The notes: a model not told the origin generated them from the sequence alone. A stretch of DNA of 64,000 nt from Actinoplanes xinjiangensis (GCF_003148685.1 NZ_QGGR01000013.1:1-64000), one strand, 5' to 3'. Numbered from the stretch's first letter, positions 16,403-25,626 are shown. Made by a program: numbers and translations.

Positions 16403-18640
16403 ATGACACCCCCGACACTGAGTTCCCCACGGCAAGAACACCGACGCCGCGGGCGGGTCGTGCTGAGCGTCGCTCTCGCCGCCGCCCTCGGCATCACCGT
16501 CGCCTCGGTCGCCGGCAACGCCAGCGCCGCGGACCTTCCGCTGTCGCAGGGCAAGCCGGCCACCGCCTCGTCCGTCGAGAGTGCCGCGTTCCCCGCGTCC
16601 GCCGCGGTCGACGGTGACGCCGGCACGCGCTGGTCCAGCACGTTCGCCGATCCGCAGTGGTTGCAGGTCGACCTGGGCAGCACCCAGTCGATCAGCCAGG
16701 TCGTGCTGAACTGGGAGGCGGCATACGCCTCGGCGTTCACCATCCAGACCTCCCCGAACGGCAGCACCTGGACGAACATCAGCCCGGTCACCACGGGCCG
16801 CGCCGGGGTGCAGACGCTCAACGTCACCGGCAGCGGCCGGTACGTGCGGATGAACGGCACCACCCGGGCCACCCCGTACGGCTACTCGCTCTGGGAGTTC
16901 CAGGTCTTCGGCAGTGGTGTGAACCCGTCGCCGAGCAACCCGACGCTCCCGACGTCCGACACCCCCGACCTGGGGCCGAACGTGCGGATCTTCGAGCCGG
17001 GCACTCCGGCGTCGACCATCCAGTCGGCGGTGGACCAGGCGTTCAACGCGCAGTTGCGCAGCCCGACCGCGCAGTTCGGCACCCAGCGCCACGTGTTCCT
17101 CTTCAAGCCGGGCGCCTACGGCCGGGTGTGGGCCAACGTCGGGTTCTACACGACGCTCGCCGGTCTGGGTCTCAACCCCGACGACGTGACGATCAACGGC
17201 GCGGTCAACGTCGACTCCGGCTGGAACTACGGCGACGAGTCCAACGCGACCCAGAACTTCTGGCGCAGCATGGAGAACCTGTCGATCGTGCCCGAGGGCG
17301 GCACCAACCGGTGGGCCGTCTCCCAGGCCGCCCCGATGCGCCGCGTGCACATCAAGGGCAACCTGACTCTGGCGCCCTCCAACCAGGACAACGGGCAGGG
17401 CTACTCCAGCGGCGGTTACCTGGCCGACTCGGTGGTTGACGGCGCCGTCTCCTCCGGCTCGCAGCAGCAGTGGTACACCCGTGACAGCCGGATCGCCCGC
17501 TGGGACGGCGGCGTCTGGAACATGGTCTACTCTGGCGTTCAGGGCGCCCCGCCGAACGCGTTCCCGAACCCGCCCCACACCACCCTGGCCACCACGCCGG
17601 TCACGCGGGAGAAGCCGTACCTCTACGTCGACGGCGCCGGCCTCTACCGCGTCTTCGTGCCCGCTCTGCGGCGCAACTCCGCGGGCGCCAGCTGGCCGAA
17701 CACCGCCGGCACCTCGATCCCGATGCGGGAGTTCTACGTCGCCAAGCCCGGTGACAGCGCCGCCCGGATCAACTCCGCTCTCGCGCAGGGCCTGAACCTG
17801 TTCTTCACCCCGGGTACCTACTCGCTCGACGAGACCATCCGGGTCACCCGCGCCAACACGGTGGTGACCGGTATCGGCTTCCCGACCCTGATCCCGAACA
17901 ACGGGGTCGAGGCCCTCAACGTCGCCGACGTCGACGGCGTCAAGGTCAGCGGTCTGACCTTCGATGCGGGTACGACGAACAGCCCGACGTTGATGAGCGT
18001 CGGCCGGGCCGGTGTCCACACCGATCACGCCGCGAACCCGATCAGCCTCCAGGACGTCTTCTTCCGGATCGGCAGCAGCGTCCAGGGCAAGGCCACCACC
18101 ACCCTCGTGGTGCACAGTGACGACACGATCATCGACCACATCTGGGCCTGGCGGGCCGACCACGGCGGCGCACCCACCGGCTGGGCGGTGAACACCGGCG
18201 ACACCGGCCTCGTCGTGAACGGCGATGACGTCCTCGCCACCGGCCTGTTCGTCGAGCACTACCAGAAGTACGAGGTGATCTGGAACGGCAACCGCGGCAA
18301 GACGATCTTCTTCCAGAACGAGAAGCCGTACGACGTGCCCAACCAGGCGGCCTGGATCGGGCCCCGCGGTAACGGCTACGCCGCCTACAAGGTCGCCGAC
18401 AGCGTCACCGACCACCAGCTCTGGGGCGGCGGCTCGTACGCCTTCTTCAACGCCAACCCCAGCGTCCGGGTGGATCGTGCCTTCGAGGTGCCCAACCGGG
18501 CCGGCGTGCGGCTCCGCAGCGTCCTGACCGTCTCGCTCGGTGACGTCGGCACCATCGCCAACGTCGTCAACGACACCGGCGGCTCGGTCCCCAACCCGGC
18601 CGGCAACACCACCCCGCGCAACGTGGTGGCGTACCCCTGA
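16403..18640 (+). CDS. Secreted discoidin-domain beta-helix protein
   Basis: A 745-residue exported protein starting at ATG 16403 behind an AGGCAGGA ribosome binding site. Residues 1-43 are a long signal peptide with a basic RRRGR start and an Ala-rich cleavage region. Residues 45-172 form an F5/8 type C (discoidin) carbohydrate-binding domain (SSVESAAFPASAAVDGD, WLQVDLG). From about 190 a right-handed beta-helix follows, with two pectate-lyase-like halves separated near REFYVAKPGD. Proteins of this layout are often annotated as coagulation factor 5/8 or adenylyl cyclase; the catalytic residues cannot be fixed from the sequence alone. A role in polysaccharide binding or cleavage outside the cell is probable. 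Confidence 0.82.
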   Translation: MTPPTLSSPRQEHRRRGRVVLSVALAAALGITVASVAGNASAADLPLSQGKPATASSVESAAFPASAAVDGDAGTRWSSTFADPQWLQVDLGSTQSISQVVLNWEAAYASAFTIQTSPNGSTWTNISPVTTGRAGVQTLNVTGSGRYVRMNGTTRATPYGYSLWEFQVFGSGVNPSPSNPTLPTSDTPDLGPNVRIFEPGTPASTIQSAVDQAFNAQLRSPTAQFGTQRHVFLFKPGAYGRVWANVGFYTTLAGLGLNPDDVTINGAVNVDSGWNYGDESNATQNFWRSMENLSIVPEGGTNRWAVSQAAPMRRVHIKGNLTLAPSNQDNGQGYSSGGYLADSVVDGAVSSGSQQQWYTRDSRIARWDGGVWNMVYSGVQGAPPNAFPNPPHTTLATTPVTREKPYLYVDGAGLYRVFVPALRRNSAGASWPNTAGTSIPMREFYVAKPGDSAARINSALAQGLNLFFTPGTYSLDETIRVTRANTVVTGIGFPTLIPNNGVEALNVADVDGVKVSGLTFDAGTTNSPTLMSVGRAGVHTDHAANPISLQDVFFRIGSSVQGKATTTLVVHSDDTIIDHIWAWRADHGGAPTGWAVNTGDTGLVVNGDDVLATGLFVEHYQKYEVIWNGNRGKTIFFQNEKPYDVPNQAAWIGPRGNGYAAYKVADSVTDHQLWGGGSYAFFNANPSVRVDRAFEVPNRAGVRLRSVLTVSLGDVGTIANVVNDTGGSVPNPAGNTTPRNVVAYP

Positions 18641-18671
18641 TCCGCATCACCTCGTGACGCGGTAGCGACGA

Positions 18672-18708
18672 CGGCGGCCACCGGTGCACTGCGCACCGGT
18701 GGCCGTCG
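18672..18708 (+). terminator. Strong hairpin terminator
   Basis: A 16-bp stem with one wobble pair (core GGCCACCGGTGC and its complement) and a 5-base loop lies 32 nt after the discoidin gene. There is no U-tract, as is usual for actinomycete terminators. Confidence 0.7.
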
Positions 18709-18750
18709 CCGTCGGCTAATCGGTTGCCCCGTCGATCCGGGCCGGACACG

Positions 18751-19521
18751 ATGACCGCCATGTCGACACCGGAACCGAGCACGATCGCAGCCTTCGACGA
18801 GGCGCTCCGGGCCGAGGCGGCCGGCGACGAGGACCGCCGCTGGGAGCTGGTCTCGCACCTGCACGTACACGGTGGGCGGGAGGCTCTGGACGTTGCCGCC
18901 CGGTGGTCCGGGGATCGTGATGCCGCGCGCCGCAGACTGGCCGCCGACGTGCTCGGCCAGCTCGGGGCCGCGCCCGGCCGGGCCGCGGCGGACGGTCCGT
19001 TCCGCGAGGACGCCCTGACGCTGCTGCTCACGATGGTGCGGAACGAGACGACGGCACAGGACGAACCCGATCCGGGCGTGCTGTCCTCGATCACCATCGG
19101 GTTCGGGCACATCGGTGATGTACGCAGCCTCGAGCCCCTGGTCAGCCTGCACGTGCACCCCGATGCCGAGGTCCGGTACAGCGTCGCCTTCGCCCTGCTC
19201 CGCCGGCCGGAGCCGGCCGCCCTGGACGCCCTCATCACGCTCTCGGCCGACGAGGACGTCCAGGTCCGTGACTGGGCCACGTTCGGCCTCGCCCGCCAGA
19301 CCGACGAGGACTTCCCCCGGCTGCGCGAGGCGCTCGCCGCCCGGCTCGCCGACGACGACGTCGACACCCGGGTCGAGGCCCTGCACGGGCTGGCCACCCG
19401 CGGTGACGAACGGGCGCGGCAGCCACTGCTCGACCTCCTGGAGTCGCCGCCCGAGTCGTCCGACCCGGAGCTGATCTCCGAAGCGCTGAGCGCTCTCAGG
19501 ACCGCCGGTCCGCGCCGTTGA
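18751..19521 (+). CDS. HEAT-repeat protein
   Basis: This 256-residue soluble protein is made of helical repeats of the HEAT/PBS-lyase type. Repeats such as VRYSVAFALLRRPEPAALDAL, VQVRDWATFGLAR and VDTRVEALHGLATRGD recur at about 30-residue spacing. Such scaffolds mediate protein-protein contacts; no enzymatic motif is visible. ATG 18751 is chosen, with ATG 18760 also possible. It is monocistronic and converges on the CoA-transferase operon. Partner unknown. Confidence 0.8.
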   Translation: MTAMSTPEPSTIAAFDEALRAEAAGDEDRRWELVSHLHVHGGREALDVAARWSGDRDAARRRLAADVLGQLGAAPGRAAADGPFREDALTLLLTMVRNETTAQDEPDPGVLSSITIGFGHIGDVRSLEPLVSLHVHPDAEVRYSVAFALLRRPEPAALDALITLSADEDVQVRDWATFGLARQTDEDFPRLREALAARLADDDVDTRVEALHGLATRGDERARQPLLDLLESPPESSDPELISEALSALRTAGPRR

Positions 19522-19536
19522 GAACGGACGCGCCCG

Positions 19537-20166
19537 TCAGGGCAGCAGCTTCACGTCGAGTCTGGCGGCCAGTTCCCCCGCCTCGATGCCGTAGGTGGCG
19601 GCCACCCGTACCCCCTCGGCGTTGATGTGGAATGTCGCGACCTCGGTGTAGACCCGGGTCACGCACGCCTTGCCGGTCAGGGGATAGGTGCAGGCCGGGA
19701 CCAGTTTCGGCTCGCCGGACTTCGTGAACAGCGTCATCATCACCCACACCTGCTTGGCGCCGGCGGCCAGATCCATCGCCCCGCCGACCGCGGGGATCGC
19801 GTCCGGCGCCCCGGTGTGCCAGTTCGCCAGATCGCCGCCGGCCGACACCTGGAAGGCGCCCATCACGCAGACGTCCAGGTGGCCGCCGCGCATCATGGCG
19901 AAGCTGTCGGCGTGGTGGAAGTACGCGGCTCCCGGCAGTTCGGTGACCGGCTGCTTCCCGGCGTTCGTCAGGTCCCAGTCGGCCTGCTCGTCGCCGACCA
20001 CCTCGCCCATGCCGAGCATGCCGTTCTCGGTGTGCAGGATGACGCCGCTGTCCGGGCTCAGATGGCGGGCGATCGACGTCGGCTGTCCGATACCCAGATT
20101 CACGTACGCCCCGTCCGGGATGTCCCCGGCGACCAGTCGGGCCAGCTCGTTCTTGTCCAGAGCCAT
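19537..20166 (-). CDS. pcaJ: 3-oxoacid CoA-transferase subunit B
   Basis: This 209-residue beta subunit carries the catalytic region. It starts with the family block LARLVAGDIPDGAYVNLGIGQPT and has TENGMLGMGE at about 46-55, where the Glu forms the covalent CoA thioester. With subunit A it moves CoA from succinyl-CoA to 3-oxoadipate (PcaIJ) or acetoacetate (ScoAB). The thiolase gene in the same operon and the divergent LysR gene favour 3-oxoadipate, the end of aromatic catabolism. Its ATG overlaps the stop of subunit A by one base (TGATG), so expression is coupled. Confidence 0.92.
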   Translation of the reverse strand: MALDKNELARLVAGDIPDGAYVNLGIGQPTSIARHLSPDSGVILHTENGMLGMGEVVGDEQADWDLTNAGKQPVTELPGAAYFHHADSFAMMRGGHLDVCVMGAFQVSAGGDLANWHTGAPDAIPAVGGAMDLAAGAKQVWVMMTLFTKSGEPKLVPACTYPLTGKACVTRVYTEVATFHINAEGVRVAATYGIEAGELAARLDVKLLP

Positions 20167-20825
20167 CAGGCCACCTCCACCAGTCGGTTCACGTAGATCG
20201 ACGGGGTCACGACCGCCTCCGGGTCCAGCTCGCCGACCTCGACGATCCTCGAAACCTGCGCGATCGTGACCGTGGCGGCGGTCGCCATCACCGGCCCGAA
20301 GTTGCGGGCGGTCTTGCGGTAGACCAGGTTGCCGAGCCGGTCCGCGACGTGCGCGCGGATCAGGGCGACGTCACCGCGGATCGGATACTCCAGCACGTAC
20401 TCCCGGCCGTCGATCACCCGCGTCTCACGGCCCTCGGCGATCGGCGTGCCGACCCCGGTCGGGCAGTAGAACGCGCCGATCCCGGCACCGGCGGCCCGCA
20501 TCCGCTCGGCCAGGTTGCCCTGCGGCACCAGCTCCAGCTCGATCTTCCCGGCCCGGTAGAGGCCGTCGAAGACCCACGAGTCGGACTGCCGGGGGAAGGA
20601 GCACACCATCTTGCGTACGCGACCCGCCGCCAGCAGTGCCGCCAGCCCGGTGTCGCCGTTGCCGGCGTTGTTGCTGACGATGGTCAGATCACCGGCACCG
20701 TGCTCGATCAGCGCGTCGATCAGCTCGACCGGCATGCCGGCCATGCCGAACCCGCCGACCAGCACGGTGTCGCCGTCCTTGACCTCCTTGACCGCGGTGA
20801 GCGCGTCGACCGTCTGCGTCCTCAT
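20166..20825 (-). CDS. pcaI: 3-oxoacid CoA-transferase subunit A
   Basis: A 219-residue alpha subunit starting at ATG 20825, which overlaps the thiolase stop as ATGA. The glycine-rich CoA-binding block VLVGGFGMAGMPVELIDALI is at about 20-40, and FYCPTGVGTPIAEG and GNLVYRKTARNFGPVMATAA follow as in other PcaI/ScoA proteins. The open frame extends upstream to 21026 inside the thiolase gene, but that part has no family match. It pairs with subunit B encoded immediately downstream. Confidence 0.92.
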   Translation of the reverse strand: MRTQTVDALTAVKEVKDGDTVLVGGFGMAGMPVELIDALIEHGAGDLTIVSNNAGNGDTGLAALLAAGRVRKMVCSFPRQSDSWVFDGLYRAGKIELELVPQGNLAERMRAAGAGIGAFYCPTGVGTPIAEGRETRVIDGREYVLEYPIRGDVALIRAHVADRLGNLVYRKTARNFGPVMATAATVTIAQVSRIVEVGELDPEAVVTPSIYVNRLVEVA

Positions 20826-21994
20826 GCGTTCTCCAGCACCACGGCCAGCGCCTGACCGACACCGATGCAGATGGCCGCGACACCCCAGCGCTCGTTGCGT
20901 TCCCGCAGCACGTGGGCGAGCGTGCCGAGGATCCGGGCACCGGACGCCCCGAGCGGATGACCGATCGCGATCGCCCCGCCCCTGGTGTTGACGATCTCCG
21001 GATCCACACCCCACGCGTCCACGCACGCCAGCGACTGCACCGCGAACGCCTCGTTCAGCTCCACCGCACCCACGTCCGACCAGCCGATCCCGGCCTGCCG
21101 CAGCGCCCTCTCGGCCGCCTCGACCGGCGCGAAACCGAAATCCTGCGGGTCGACGGCGTGTGCGGCACGTCCGGCGATGCGAGCCAGAGGAGCAAGCCCC
21201 AGTTGTACGGCCACCCGCTCCGAACCCAGCAGGACGGCTGCCGCACCGTCATTGAGCGGCGACGCGTTCCCGGCCGTGATCGTCCCGTCCGGCCGGAACG
21301 ACGGTTTGAGCCGCGCCAGTTTCTCGGCACTGCTGTCCGGTCGGATGCCCTCGTCGCGGGTCAGGTCACCGACCGGGATCACCAGGTCCTGGTAGAACCC
21401 CTCGTTCCACGCCTTGTCGGCCAGCACGTGCGAGCGGGCGGCGAACGCGTCCTGCCGCTCGCGGGAGATGCCGTACTTCTCGCCGAGCTGCTCGTTGCAC
21501 TCACCCAGCGACGCGGTCCACTCGGCCGGCATCTTCGGGTTCGTCAGCCGCCACCCGAGCGTCGTCGACACCGCCTCCAGGTTGCCGGCCGGAAACGCCC
21601 GCGACGGCTTCGGCAGCACCCACGGGGCCCGGGTCATCGACTCCACGCCACCGGCCACGACGATCTCGGCGTCACCGGCGGCGATCGCGCGGGACCCGAT
21701 GATCGCCGCGTCCAGGCTGGAGCCGCAGAGCCGGTTGACCGTGGCCGCCGGAACCGAGGTGGGCAGGCCGGCCAGCAGCACGGCCATCCGGCCGACGTTG
21801 CGGTTGTCCTCGCCGGCGCCGTTGGCGTTACCCCAGTACACGTCGTCGATCCGCGCCGGATCCAGGCCGGGGGCCTTCGCGAGCAGCCCGGACAGGGCGG
21901 TCGCGGCGAGATCGTCCGGGCGGACGTCGGCGAGCGCCCCCGAGTAACGGCCGAACGGGGTACGAACGGCGGCGTACACAAATGAGTCAGCCAT
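20822..21994 (-). CDS. pcaF: Thiolase, probably 3-oxoadipyl-CoA thiolase
   Basis: A 390-residue thiolase starting at ATG 21994. The acyl-carrying Cys is C90 in TVNRLCGSSLDA, and the second active-site blocks GHPLGASGARI and CIGVGQALAVV are at the C-terminus. It cleaves 3-oxoadipyl-CoA to acetyl-CoA and succinyl-CoA. The subfamily motif RTPFGRYSGALADVRPDDLAA and the adjacent CoA transferase support PcaF over a general acetyl-CoA acetyltransferase. First gene of a three-gene operon divergent from a LysR regulator. Confidence 0.9.
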   Translation of the reverse strand: MADSFVYAAVRTPFGRYSGALADVRPDDLAATALSGLLAKAPGLDPARIDDVYWGNANGAGEDNRNVGRMAVLLAGLPTSVPAATVNRLCGSSLDAAIIGSRAIAAGDAEIVVAGGVESMTRAPWVLPKPSRAFPAGNLEAVSTTLGWRLTNPKMPAEWTASLGECNEQLGEKYGISRERQDAFAARSHVLADKAWNEGFYQDLVIPVGDLTRDEGIRPDSSAEKLARLKPSFRPDGTITAGNASPLNDGAAAVLLGSERVAVQLGLAPLARIAGRAAHAVDPQDFGFAPVEAAERALRQAGIGWSDVGAVELNEAFAVQSLACVDAWGVDPEIVNTRGGAIAIGHPLGASGARILGTLAHVLRERNERWGVAAICIGVGQALAVVLENA

Positions 21995-22017
21995 GACACC
22001 CACGCTAGTTAGCAGCT

Positions 22018-22028
22018 CTGATATTCAG
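22018..22028. promoter_or_regulatory. Putative LysR-type binding site
   Basis: CTGATATTCAG, a dyad with 4-base arms in a locally AT-rich stretch, lies in the 78-nt gap between the thiolase operon and the divergent LysR gene. LysR proteins commonly bind such short T-rich/A-rich dyads between divergent genes. Confidence 0.4.
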
Positions 22029-22072
22029 AAATACCCGTTCACACAGAACTGAGACTCTGCAAGTATCAAACG

Positions 22073-22957
22073 ATGGAGCTGCGTCACCTGCGCTACTTCC
22101 TGGCCGTCGCCGAGGAACGCCACTTCGGCCGGGCCGCCGCCCGCCTGCACATGGCCCAGCCGCCGCTCTCCCAGCAGATCCGGCAACTGGAGAGCGAGCT
22201 CGGCGTACGCCTGCTCAACCGCAACACCCGCCGCGTCGAGCTGACCGAGGCCGGCGCCGCCTACCTCGACCGGGTCCGCGCCGTGCTGTCCGCCGTCGAC
22301 GACGCCGGTGAGGAAGCCCGCCGGGTGGCCGCCGGTCTCCAGGGCCGCCTGTCGGTCGGCTGCGTCGGCTCGGCCACCTACAGCCTGCTGCCCGCGGTCG
22401 CCCGCCGCCTGCGCGAGGAACTGCCCGGCGTCGAGGTCGCGTTCCGCGGCGAGATGCTCGGCGCCCAGCAGGTCGCCGCCCTCCAGCGCCGCGACATCGA
22501 CGTGGCCCTGCTGCGCCCGCCCGTCGACGACCCCGGCATCACCGTCCGTACGCTGCGCAGCGACGCCCTGATCGTCGCCCTGCCCGACGGGCACCCGCTG
22601 ACCGCCCGTACCCGCCTCGACGTCACCGACCTGCGCGACGAGGACTTCGTCATCCACGCCGAACGCGACTCCGCCATGTACGGTGCCGTCCGCCGCCTCT
22701 GCGACCGCGCCGGCTTCGAACCCCGCATCCGCCACGAGGTCGTCGAAACCTCCACGCTGGTCACCTTCGTCGCCGCCGACCTGGGCCTGGCCATCGTCCC
22801 GGAGCCGGTCGCGCACCTCGGCGTCCCGGGCGCCACCTACCGCCCCCTGACCGACCCCACCGCCCGTATCGACCTGGCCCTGGCCGTCCGAGCCGACGAG
22901 GACTCCCCGGTGATAGCCCAGGCCACCCGGGTCCTCACCCAACTCGCCGCCTCCTGA
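22073..22957 (+). CDS. LysR family transcriptional regulator of the pca operon
   Basis: This 294-residue regulator has the N-terminal winged helix MELRHLRYFLAVAEERHFGRAAARLHMAQPPLSQQI in pattern (residues 1-60) and a periplasmic-binding-protein-like effector domain from about 90 to 294. This is the CatR/PcaQ/BenM type layout. It is divergent from the thiolase and CoA-transferase operon, whose expression it probably activates in response to a pathway intermediate such as 3-oxoadipate. The effector is inferred, not seen. Confidence 0.88.
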   Translation: MELRHLRYFLAVAEERHFGRAAARLHMAQPPLSQQIRQLESELGVRLLNRNTRRVELTEAGAAYLDRVRAVLSAVDDAGEEARRVAAGLQGRLSVGCVGSATYSLLPAVARRLREELPGVEVAFRGEMLGAQQVAALQRRDIDVALLRPPVDDPGITVRTLRSDALIVALPDGHPLTARTRLDVTDLRDEDFVIHAERDSAMYGAVRRLCDRAGFEPRIRHEVVETSTLVTFVAADLGLAIVPEPVAHLGVPGATYRPLTDPTARIDLALAVRADEDSPVIAQATRVLTQLAAS

Positions 22958-22991
22958 CAGAGATGATGTTCGTGAGCACCTCCCGCCCACC

Positions 22992-23297
22992 CCGGCTGGT
23001 CCTCACCGCTGTCTCGGAGCCCGTGAGACAGCGCTGACAGCCAGCCGGTCTTTCCGGCTGGTCCTGACCGTTGTCTCGGAGCCCGTGAGGCAGCGGTGAC
23101 GACCAGCTGGATCTTCCCGGCTGGTCCCTACCGGTGTCTCAGCTGCGCTGAGAGAGCGGTGACAGCCAGCCGGATCTTTCCGGCTGGTCCTCACCGCTGT
23201 CTCGGAGCCCGTGAAACAGCGGTGACAGCCAGCTGGTTTTCGGGCTGGTTCTGACCGCTGTCTTGGAGGCCGTGAGGCAGCGGTGACAGCCAGCCGG
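22992..23297. repeat. Five tandem 57-nt palindromic repeats (locus A)
   Basis: Five units of exactly 57 nt lie at 22992-23048, 23054-23110, 23117-23173, 23180-23236 and 23241-23297, separated by 4-6 nt T-rich spacers. Each unit starts CCGGCTGGTYC (the fifth starts CGGGCTGG), holds ACCGCTGTCTC, a short loop, then its near complement, and ends CCAGCCGG or CCAGCTGG. The arms pair over about 20 of 24 positions with a conserved small internal loop. The array sits in the non-coding gap after the LysR gene. Related copies are at 31843 and 60222. Confidence 0.95.
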
Positions 23298-23920
23298 ATT
23301 TGCTGACGCCGAAAAGGGCGGGTGTCACAAGGGGCCCGGCGGTATCGCCCTATGGGCGGACGGGGCGAAGGTGGCCGGGGACGCCGTCACCGGACTGGGC
23401 GCTGGTCGGAAGGGAATCTATGGCGCTGCGGGTGAGTTCGGGATGGCGGCTAAGGGGTGCGGGTGCTACCCGTGGACGAGCCCGGCCGTGGTCGCGGCGG
23501 CTGGCCGGGGGATGTTCCCCCCACCCCACCGGCCGGCGACTGCCGCGAGCGCCCCGAGCCGCGGTCAGTCGGTGCGCACGCAGCAGGGTGCGGCCCCTGG
23601 TCTCCGGAGGATCCGCCGGTCAAGGCAAACCGGCGGCTGCTCCGAGTGACAACACGACCAGGGGTTCTGTCGTCCGGATCTGCGGACGAACGAGCACCCC
23701 GTGCGGCAGGGCCGGGCTCGTCCCCGGCCCTGCCATTCCAGCGCGGCCGGCCGTCCGAGGGCCACCCGCTGACCGGCGGGTCCGCCCCCGCCACCAGACG
23801 GGTCGACCTTCTCTAGCCCGTCATGACGTCCCGCGTTCGAACGAGTGGGTCCGGGCCGGGCGGGGCCGGGTCTGGGTGAGGCGGGTCGGGGTGGCGGTGG
23901 GGAGACGGGGTGGGCGGGGG
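23298..23920. other. Long non-coding gap with hairpin
   Basis: About 620 nt between the repeat array and the convergent oxidoreductase gene. Open frames here have no family resemblance and irregular composition. One strong hairpin is noted separately at 23705-23734. Nothing else is supported; a small RNA or decayed sequence is possible. Confidence 0.4.
23705..23734. terminator. Perfect 12-bp hairpin
   Basis: GGCAGGGCCGGG and its exact complement flank a 6-base loop. The hairpin could terminate transcription from either side, or form the end of an unannotated RNA in this gap. Confidence 0.5.
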
Positions 23921-25603
23921 TCAGCGCATGCCGAGGCGGGCCAGGGGCTCGACCAGTTCGCGTTCCTCGTAGGCCAGGTGGGACAGCAGGGTGTCGCTCA
24001 GGAGGTTCACCGCTTCGCGGAGGGCGGGGAGGCCGTCGGGGGCAGAGACCAGGGTGACCAGGGCCTTGTCGACGCCTTCGAGGACCTCGTGGATGACGTG
24101 GTGTTCCTGTTCGAGGCGGTCGACGACCGGGGCCAGGCGGGGGTCGCTGCGGCGCAGGTGCGGGAACAGTGAGCGGTCCTCGATGGTGTGGTGGGTGGTG
24201 ACGATCCGGCAGTACGACTCGCAGTACGTGCCGAGCGTCCAGTTGTTCTGCCGCATGGTCATCGTGTTGATGTGGGAGCGGGCCGTCCCCACGTCCATCG
24301 TCCCGGCCTCGACCTGGTCGATCAGATCGTGGATCTGGGCGAGTTCACCGCGCAGGCCGTCGTGGACCTCGATCAGGTGCCGTCCGGTGGCCAGGTCGTG
24401 GGTGGTGTAGGTGCGGTCCGGATCGGGTGCCGGTCCGGTCGGGCGGGTCTGCTCGTCCCAGACCACGGTGCTGCTGCGGCGTACCCCGTCGTCGGGAGTC
24501 GGTGTCACGGGGAACGGTGGGCGGTCCGCCACGGTGACCGACTGCCTCGCCGGGCCGCCGGACCGGGCTTCGTCCGCTGCCGGCATGCCGGTCCGGGAGG
24601 TCGAGACCGAGCGGCCGTCCGGTTCGCCGGCGTGATCTCCCCGCGGCGCCGGGTCGCCGGCCCGGCGACCCTGCGGTGCCGGATCGCCGGCGGCGGCGGG
24701 CGGCACGCGGCTGCCGGCCCGTTCGGCGGCGACGGCCTCGCGGACCGCGGGGGCCACTTCAGAGGCGAATCGCCGCAGGTCGTCGGGGTCGTCGGTGGCG
24801 AGGATGAAGGTGCTGACGCCGTCGGTCAGGGCCAGGTCGGTGAGTTCCTCGGCCCACTGCTCGGCGGGGCCGTGGAGCGGGCCGCGGCCGACGTCGGTGA
24901 AGCGGCCGCCGATGTTGAGCAGCCGCCGGACGTCGGCGGGTCTGCGACCGGCCGCCAGGGCGGCCTCGTCGATGATCCGGTTGCCGGTGGCGAGGTCGCC
25001 GTCCCCGAGGTAGGCGAGGGAGGGCAGCCAGCCGTCGGCGCGCCGGCCGGTGAGGGCCAGCATCCGGGGTTTGTAGGCGCCGAGCCAGATGCCGACGTCG
25101 TGGGCGGGCGCCGGTCCGCGTTTCGCGCCGACGACCCGGTGGAACTCTCCGTCGACGCGGATCGGGCCGCGGGCGGTGGCGTCCCACAGCCGGCGGATGA
25201 CGTCGATGCCCTCCTCCAGGGCCTGCACGGCCTGGCCGGGGGTGAGCCGTGGCGCGCCCATGGCCTCGATGGCGTCCCAGAAGGCGCCGGCGCCGAGGCC
25301 GAGTTCGATCCGGCCGCCGCTGAGCAGGTCGAGGCTGGCGACGCTGCGGGCGAGGACGGCCGGTGGGCGCAGCGGGAGGTTGGTGACGTTCGCCGCGAGA
25401 CGCACCCGTTCGGTACGGGCGGCGGCGTAACTCAGCAGGGTCCAGGTGTCGAGGAAGCCGGGCTGGTACGGATGGTCCTGGAAGGTGACCAGGTCCAGGC
25501 CGGCCTGCTCGGCGAGCACGGTGAGCGCGACGACGCGGGTGGGGTCGGCGGCTGCCGGGGTGAGGAAGGACCCGAACTCTAGGGGGTGGCCGTAGTCGGA
25601 CAT
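23921..25603 (-). CDS. Luciferase-like flavin oxidoreductase fused to hemerythrin
   Basis: A 560-residue two-domain protein. Residues 1-290 are a luciferase-like monooxygenase (LLM) of the F420/FMN type: EFGSFLTPAA, TFQDHPYQPGFLDTW, LDLLSGGRIELGLGAG and GIWLGAYKPRML. Residues 295-385 are a Pro/Gly-rich linker. Residues 400-550 are a hemerythrin-like four-helix domain with expected iron ligands: H414, H471-H472, E475, H482, H501-H505, H542 and E546. The hemerythrin part could sense or deliver oxygen to the flavin site; that link is inference. It is divergent from a MarR gene with two palindromes between them, so it is probably repressed by it. Confidence 0.88.
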   Translation of the reverse strand: MSDYGHPLEFGSFLTPAAADPTRVVALTVLAEQAGLDLVTFQDHPYQPGFLDTWTLLSYAAARTERVRLAANVTNLPLRPPAVLARSVASLDLLSGGRIELGLGAGAFWDAIEAMGAPRLTPGQAVQALEEGIDVIRRLWDATARGPIRVDGEFHRVVGAKRGPAPAHDVGIWLGAYKPRMLALTGRRADGWLPSLAYLGDGDLATGNRIIDEAALAAGRRPADVRRLLNIGGRFTDVGRGPLHGPAEQWAEELTDLALTDGVSTFILATDDPDDLRRFASEVAPAVREAVAAERAGSRVPPAAAGDPAPQGRRAGDPAPRGDHAGEPDGRSVSTSRTGMPAADEARSGGPARQSVTVADRPPFPVTPTPDDGVRRSSTVVWDEQTRPTGPAPDPDRTYTTHDLATGRHLIEVHDGLRGELAQIHDLIDQVEAGTMDVGTARSHINTMTMRQNNWTLGTYCESYCRIVTTHHTIEDRSLFPHLRRSDPRLAPVVDRLEQEHHVIHEVLEGVDKALVTLVSAPDGLPALREAVNLLSDTLLSHLAYEERELVEPLARLGMR

Positions 25604-25626
25604 GCGGCAACTGTGACGCGGAAAAG

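Noticed and set aside
16211..18415. 734-codon minus-strand open frame
   Set aside because: Antisense shadow of the discoidin/beta-helix gene.
23003..23194. Minus-strand frame with a repeated peptide
   Set aside because: The peptide periodicity only reflects the 57-nt palindromic units plus 6-nt spacers (63 nt, 21 codons) staying in frame; no start signal or family.
22992..23297. CRISPR array
   Set aside because: Spacers are only 4-6 nt and the units are long palindromes; no cas genes nearby.
22992..23297. Integron attC array
   Set aside because: Length is near that of 59-base elements, but no GTTRRRY/RYYYAAC core sites and no cassette genes between units.
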